The notes under the pieces are model-generated. The model ran no database searches, had not been told where the DNA came from, and was given only the letters and a program-made list of their open reading frames with translations. Below, piece by piece: positions 62,581-64,000 of a stretch of DNA of 64,000 nt (the first letter of the stretch is position 1; each line of letters starts with the position of its first letter). Origin of the DNA: Erysipelotrichales bacterium (GTDB lineage Bacteria > Bacillota_I > Bacilli_A > RF39 > UBA660); NCBI GenBank assembly GCA_022508565.1, contig JAFLUY010000002.1:94001-158000 (forward strand), read 5' to 3'. The translations under genes were made by a program, and so were the position numbers.

Positions 62581-62608
62581 AAAGGCATACATTAATGTAT
62601 GTCTTTTC
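62581..62608 (+). terminator. Terminator of the hsp20-clpB operon
   Basis: AAAGGCATACATT pairs with AATGTATGTCTTT (one G-T position), followed by TCTTATT. A real loop of 4 bases is TTAA-centred. Confidence 0.65.
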
Positions 62609-62649
62609 TTATTTATTAATCTTTGGTAAAATATACCCAGGTGTTAAAT

Positions 62650-62952
62650 ATGAAATATGATGATAACTTTAAATATATGGTTGGTGGGTATTTTGGCATA
62701 AAAACAATGGACGAATATCAATCAAAACTATATTTTTTAAAAGAAGCTGAAGAATATATAAAAAGATATGTTGAAGTGAGCGGGCAAGATTTAGATTATA
62801 AGAAAATAGCAAAAGAAATAGAAAATAATGAATCATTAAAAGAAAAACTTCAAGACAGTTTAATGCTTTTAAATGATATGAAAGGACCAATAGAATTAGT
62901 TATTTTAATAAAAAGAAAAATAAAAGAAATAAAATATAATGAAAGCCATTAA
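62650..62952 (+). CDS. Small helical protein, 100 aa
   Basis: ATG 62650 behind CAGGTGT; the frame upstream to 62623 lacks a site. Entirely helical, charged, no signal peptide or membrane helix. An amphipathic region 'EYIKRYVEVSGQDLDYKKIAKEIEN' (about 32-56) is the clearest feature. No family recognised. The preceding TAAAAT at about 62626 can serve as -10. Terminated by a good hairpin. Confidence 0.7.
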   Translation: MKYDDNFKYMVGGYFGIKTMDEYQSKLYFLKEAEEYIKRYVEVSGQDLDYKKIAKEIENNESLKEKLQDSLMLLNDMKGPIELVILIKRKIKEIKYNESH

Positions 62953-62972
62953 TTTATTAGTGGCTTTTTTTG
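62942..62972 (+). terminator. Intrinsic terminator
   Basis: AAAGCCATTAA pairs with TTAGTGGCTTT (one G-T position), then a U-tract; contains the stop codon. Confidence 0.8.
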
Positions 62973-62978
62973 TGTAAT

Positions 62979-63007
62979 TTGACAATAATATCGATATTTG
63001 ATATCAT
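62979..63007 (+). promoter_or_regulatory. Promoter of the next exported-protein gene
   Basis: Perfect TTGACA (62979-62984) and TATCAT (63002-63007), 17-bp spacing. Confidence 0.7.
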
Positions 63008-63033
63008 ATACCGCAATTCAAGGGGGTATTGGT

Positions 63034-63507
63034 GTGAGAATAGATAGAATTATGGGGGTTGTTCTATCGATCTTAATATTTTCATTCTATACAATTAAAC
63101 ATATAGATATTGAAAATGATAACAATCCATTTGAATTAATTGGTGATAATGGGTTTATAAGTGAAAATGTTGTTAATTTAGATGATAAGGTACTAAGTGA
63201 TAACAGTTCTTATAGCAATATTATTGAGTATAAAAATACTAATAATTATCCTGTAGAGCTAAATAAAAATGACATAACAATTAAATGCACTGGTACTGGT
63301 TCTACTAAAGAAGAAGATGAATATTTAGTAAGTAATAACTATATTATTAATGCTAAGTTTTCAGAAGAAAAAAACAGCACCTTATATAACTCATTATTAG
63401 TACCAAAAGGTCGTACTATTTATATTTATATAATTAGTGAATATAACGGTCCTTTACCAACAAACCAAGTTAGCTGTGATTACAGCGTTAATATTACATC
63501 TAGCTAA
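63034..63507 (+). CDS. Small exported or membrane-anchored protein, 157 aa
   Basis: GTG start at 63034, set by AAGGGGGT seven bases upstream; the frame upstream to 62998 overlaps the promoter. A hydrophobic N-terminus (about 7-18) is a signal peptide or anchor. The remaining part is beta-rich, Asn/Ser rich, with two Cys (about 93 and 148) that could bond. It resembles the TasA-like protein at 25755 in layout but no motif is shared firmly. Function unknown. Confidence 0.65.
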   Translation: MRIDRIMGVVLSILIFSFYTIKHIDIENDNNPFELIGDNGFISENVVNLDDKVLSDNSSYSNIIEYKNTNNYPVELNKNDITIKCTGTGSTKEEDEYLVSNNYIINAKFSEEKNSTLYNSLLVPKGRTIYIYIISEYNGPLPTNQVSCDYSVNITSS

Positions 63508-63508
63508 T

Positions 63509-63537
63509 TTGACAAAAGGCTTATAATTTGCTATTAT
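63509..63537 (+). promoter_or_regulatory. Promoter of the final partial gene
   Basis: Perfect TTGACA (63509-63514) and TATTAT (63532-63537), 17-bp spacing. Confidence 0.7.
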
Positions 63538-63600
63538 ATGCCACATAAGTTTGGGGTAAATGCGAACTTAAAAAGAATAAAAAGGGGGAAATCATTATTA

Positions 63601-64000
63601 TGAGAAGAAGACGTAGAAAAATGCTTTTACGTATTTCACCTTACATTTTAATGATTATGGGAGTTAGTTCTTTCACATTTTACAAAACAGTTGGAGAAGA
63701 TGTGATTGAAAACTATAAATATGAGCGACTTCAAGAATCATTACATAATAATAATGATGATGAAGAGTTAACTCCTGAAGAAACAGATGAAATACAAGCA
63801 TCCGTTAGTGCTGTTGCTCTTCCACAGGTTCCAATAGATGTATTAAGAGATATCTTAGCAGAACAAAATGCTAAGATTCAAACAATTACACCAGTAGAGG
63901 AAATAGAGGAAGTAGAAGCAGAAGAAGTTGAAGTTGTTGAAGAAGAAATATTACCAACAATTTCAGATGAACTTTTAGCATCAGGCTATGAGTTCCAAGA
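63601..64000 (+). CDS. N-terminal part of an exported protein (truncated by window edge)
   Basis: ATG 63601 behind AAAAAGGGGG; the frame stays open to the window end (133 residues seen). A very basic start (MRRRRRKMLLR) and one hydrophobic segment (about 10-27) form a signal peptide or anchor. The visible extracytoplasmic part is acidic, with EELTPEETDE and a long Glu/Val run (EVEAEEVEVVEEE), then DELLASGYEF. The C-terminal domain is beyond the window, so the family cannot be named. Confidence 0.7.

Noticed and set aside
1..64000. Mobile elements, prophage, CRISPR arrays, tRNA or rRNA genes
   Set aside because: No transposase, integrase, capsid or Cas genes, no spaced direct repeats, and no tRNA-like cloverleaf or rRNA sequence were seen on reading both strands.

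Overview
The window is chromosomal DNA from a very AT-rich, low-GC Gram-positive bacterium of the Bacilli/Tenericutes-like lineages. The best fit is an uncultured gut-type Bacilli or Erysipelotrichia-like organism, but this is an inference from gene content and cannot be fixed to a genus. Standard genetic code is indicated: several genes end in TGA and Trp is written TGG, so it is not a code-4 Mycoplasma. Firmicute hallmarks are strong GGAGG/AGGTGAT ribosome binding sites, TTGACA-17-TATAAT promoters, U-tailed hairpin terminators, a T-box, a CIRCE operator, PrkC/PrpC signalling, and sporulation or germination genes (spo0A, gerAA/AC/AB, possibly spoVD). No tRNA, rRNA, CRISPR array, IS element or prophage was seen. 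Gene density is high.

Layout. 1-5,100: end of an unidentified gene, a small coiled-coil protein, a thioredoxin-like membrane protein, an S41 processing protease, a Spo0A whose phospho-acceptor Asp is replaced by Asn, and a ClpC-like ATPase with a decayed second ATPase domain. 5,100-13,000: a membrane protein, cysS with a Cys-codon leader peptide, a YugP-type membrane protease, two tandem paralogues of unknown function and a WG-repeat-like membrane protein. 13,000-16,400 (minus): the gerA-type germinant receptor operon, with a plausible sigma-G promoter. 16,400-19,600: AI-2E family permease, an unusual 400-bp intergenic region, and a divergent RpoD-like sigma factor. 19,600-24,700: the rlmN-prpC-prkC-rsgA-rpe operon. 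24,700-28,750: DUF368 lipid-carrier flippase, then a TasA-like protein / SipW-like peptidase / DUF5305-like cassette. 28,750-32,700: lipase-like hydrolase, GNAT, tag, and another tandem pair of unknown paralogues. 32,700-36,000: T-box, an unknown gene, and valS. 36,000-41,100: two unknowns, lysS, a leader peptide plus attenuator, and a Rel-like protein with intact hydrolase but apparently inactive synthetase. 41,100-45,850: membrane-tethered XRE regulator, a secreted protein, and an ABC-2 exporter behind a terminator-containing leader. 45,850-54,250: a HELRH metalloprotein on the minus strand facing a TelA-like / unknown / coiled-coil MoxR-CobS-like ATPase / phage-type partner cluster. 54,250-64,000: M3 peptidase, SpoVD/PBP2-type transpeptidase, an unknown, a CIRCE-controlled hsp20-clpB operon, and small exported proteins.

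How the parts fit. Several genes are cell-envelope and developmental: kinase/phosphatase sensing of wall precursors, undecaprenyl-phosphate recycling, PBP, germination receptor, Spo0A. The most unusual points are the non-phosphorylatable Spo0A with 0A boxes upstream, the Cys leader peptide of cysS, the leader-peptide attenuator before the Rel-like gene, and the TelA-like/MoxR-like cluster, which is the best candidate here for an undescribed system.
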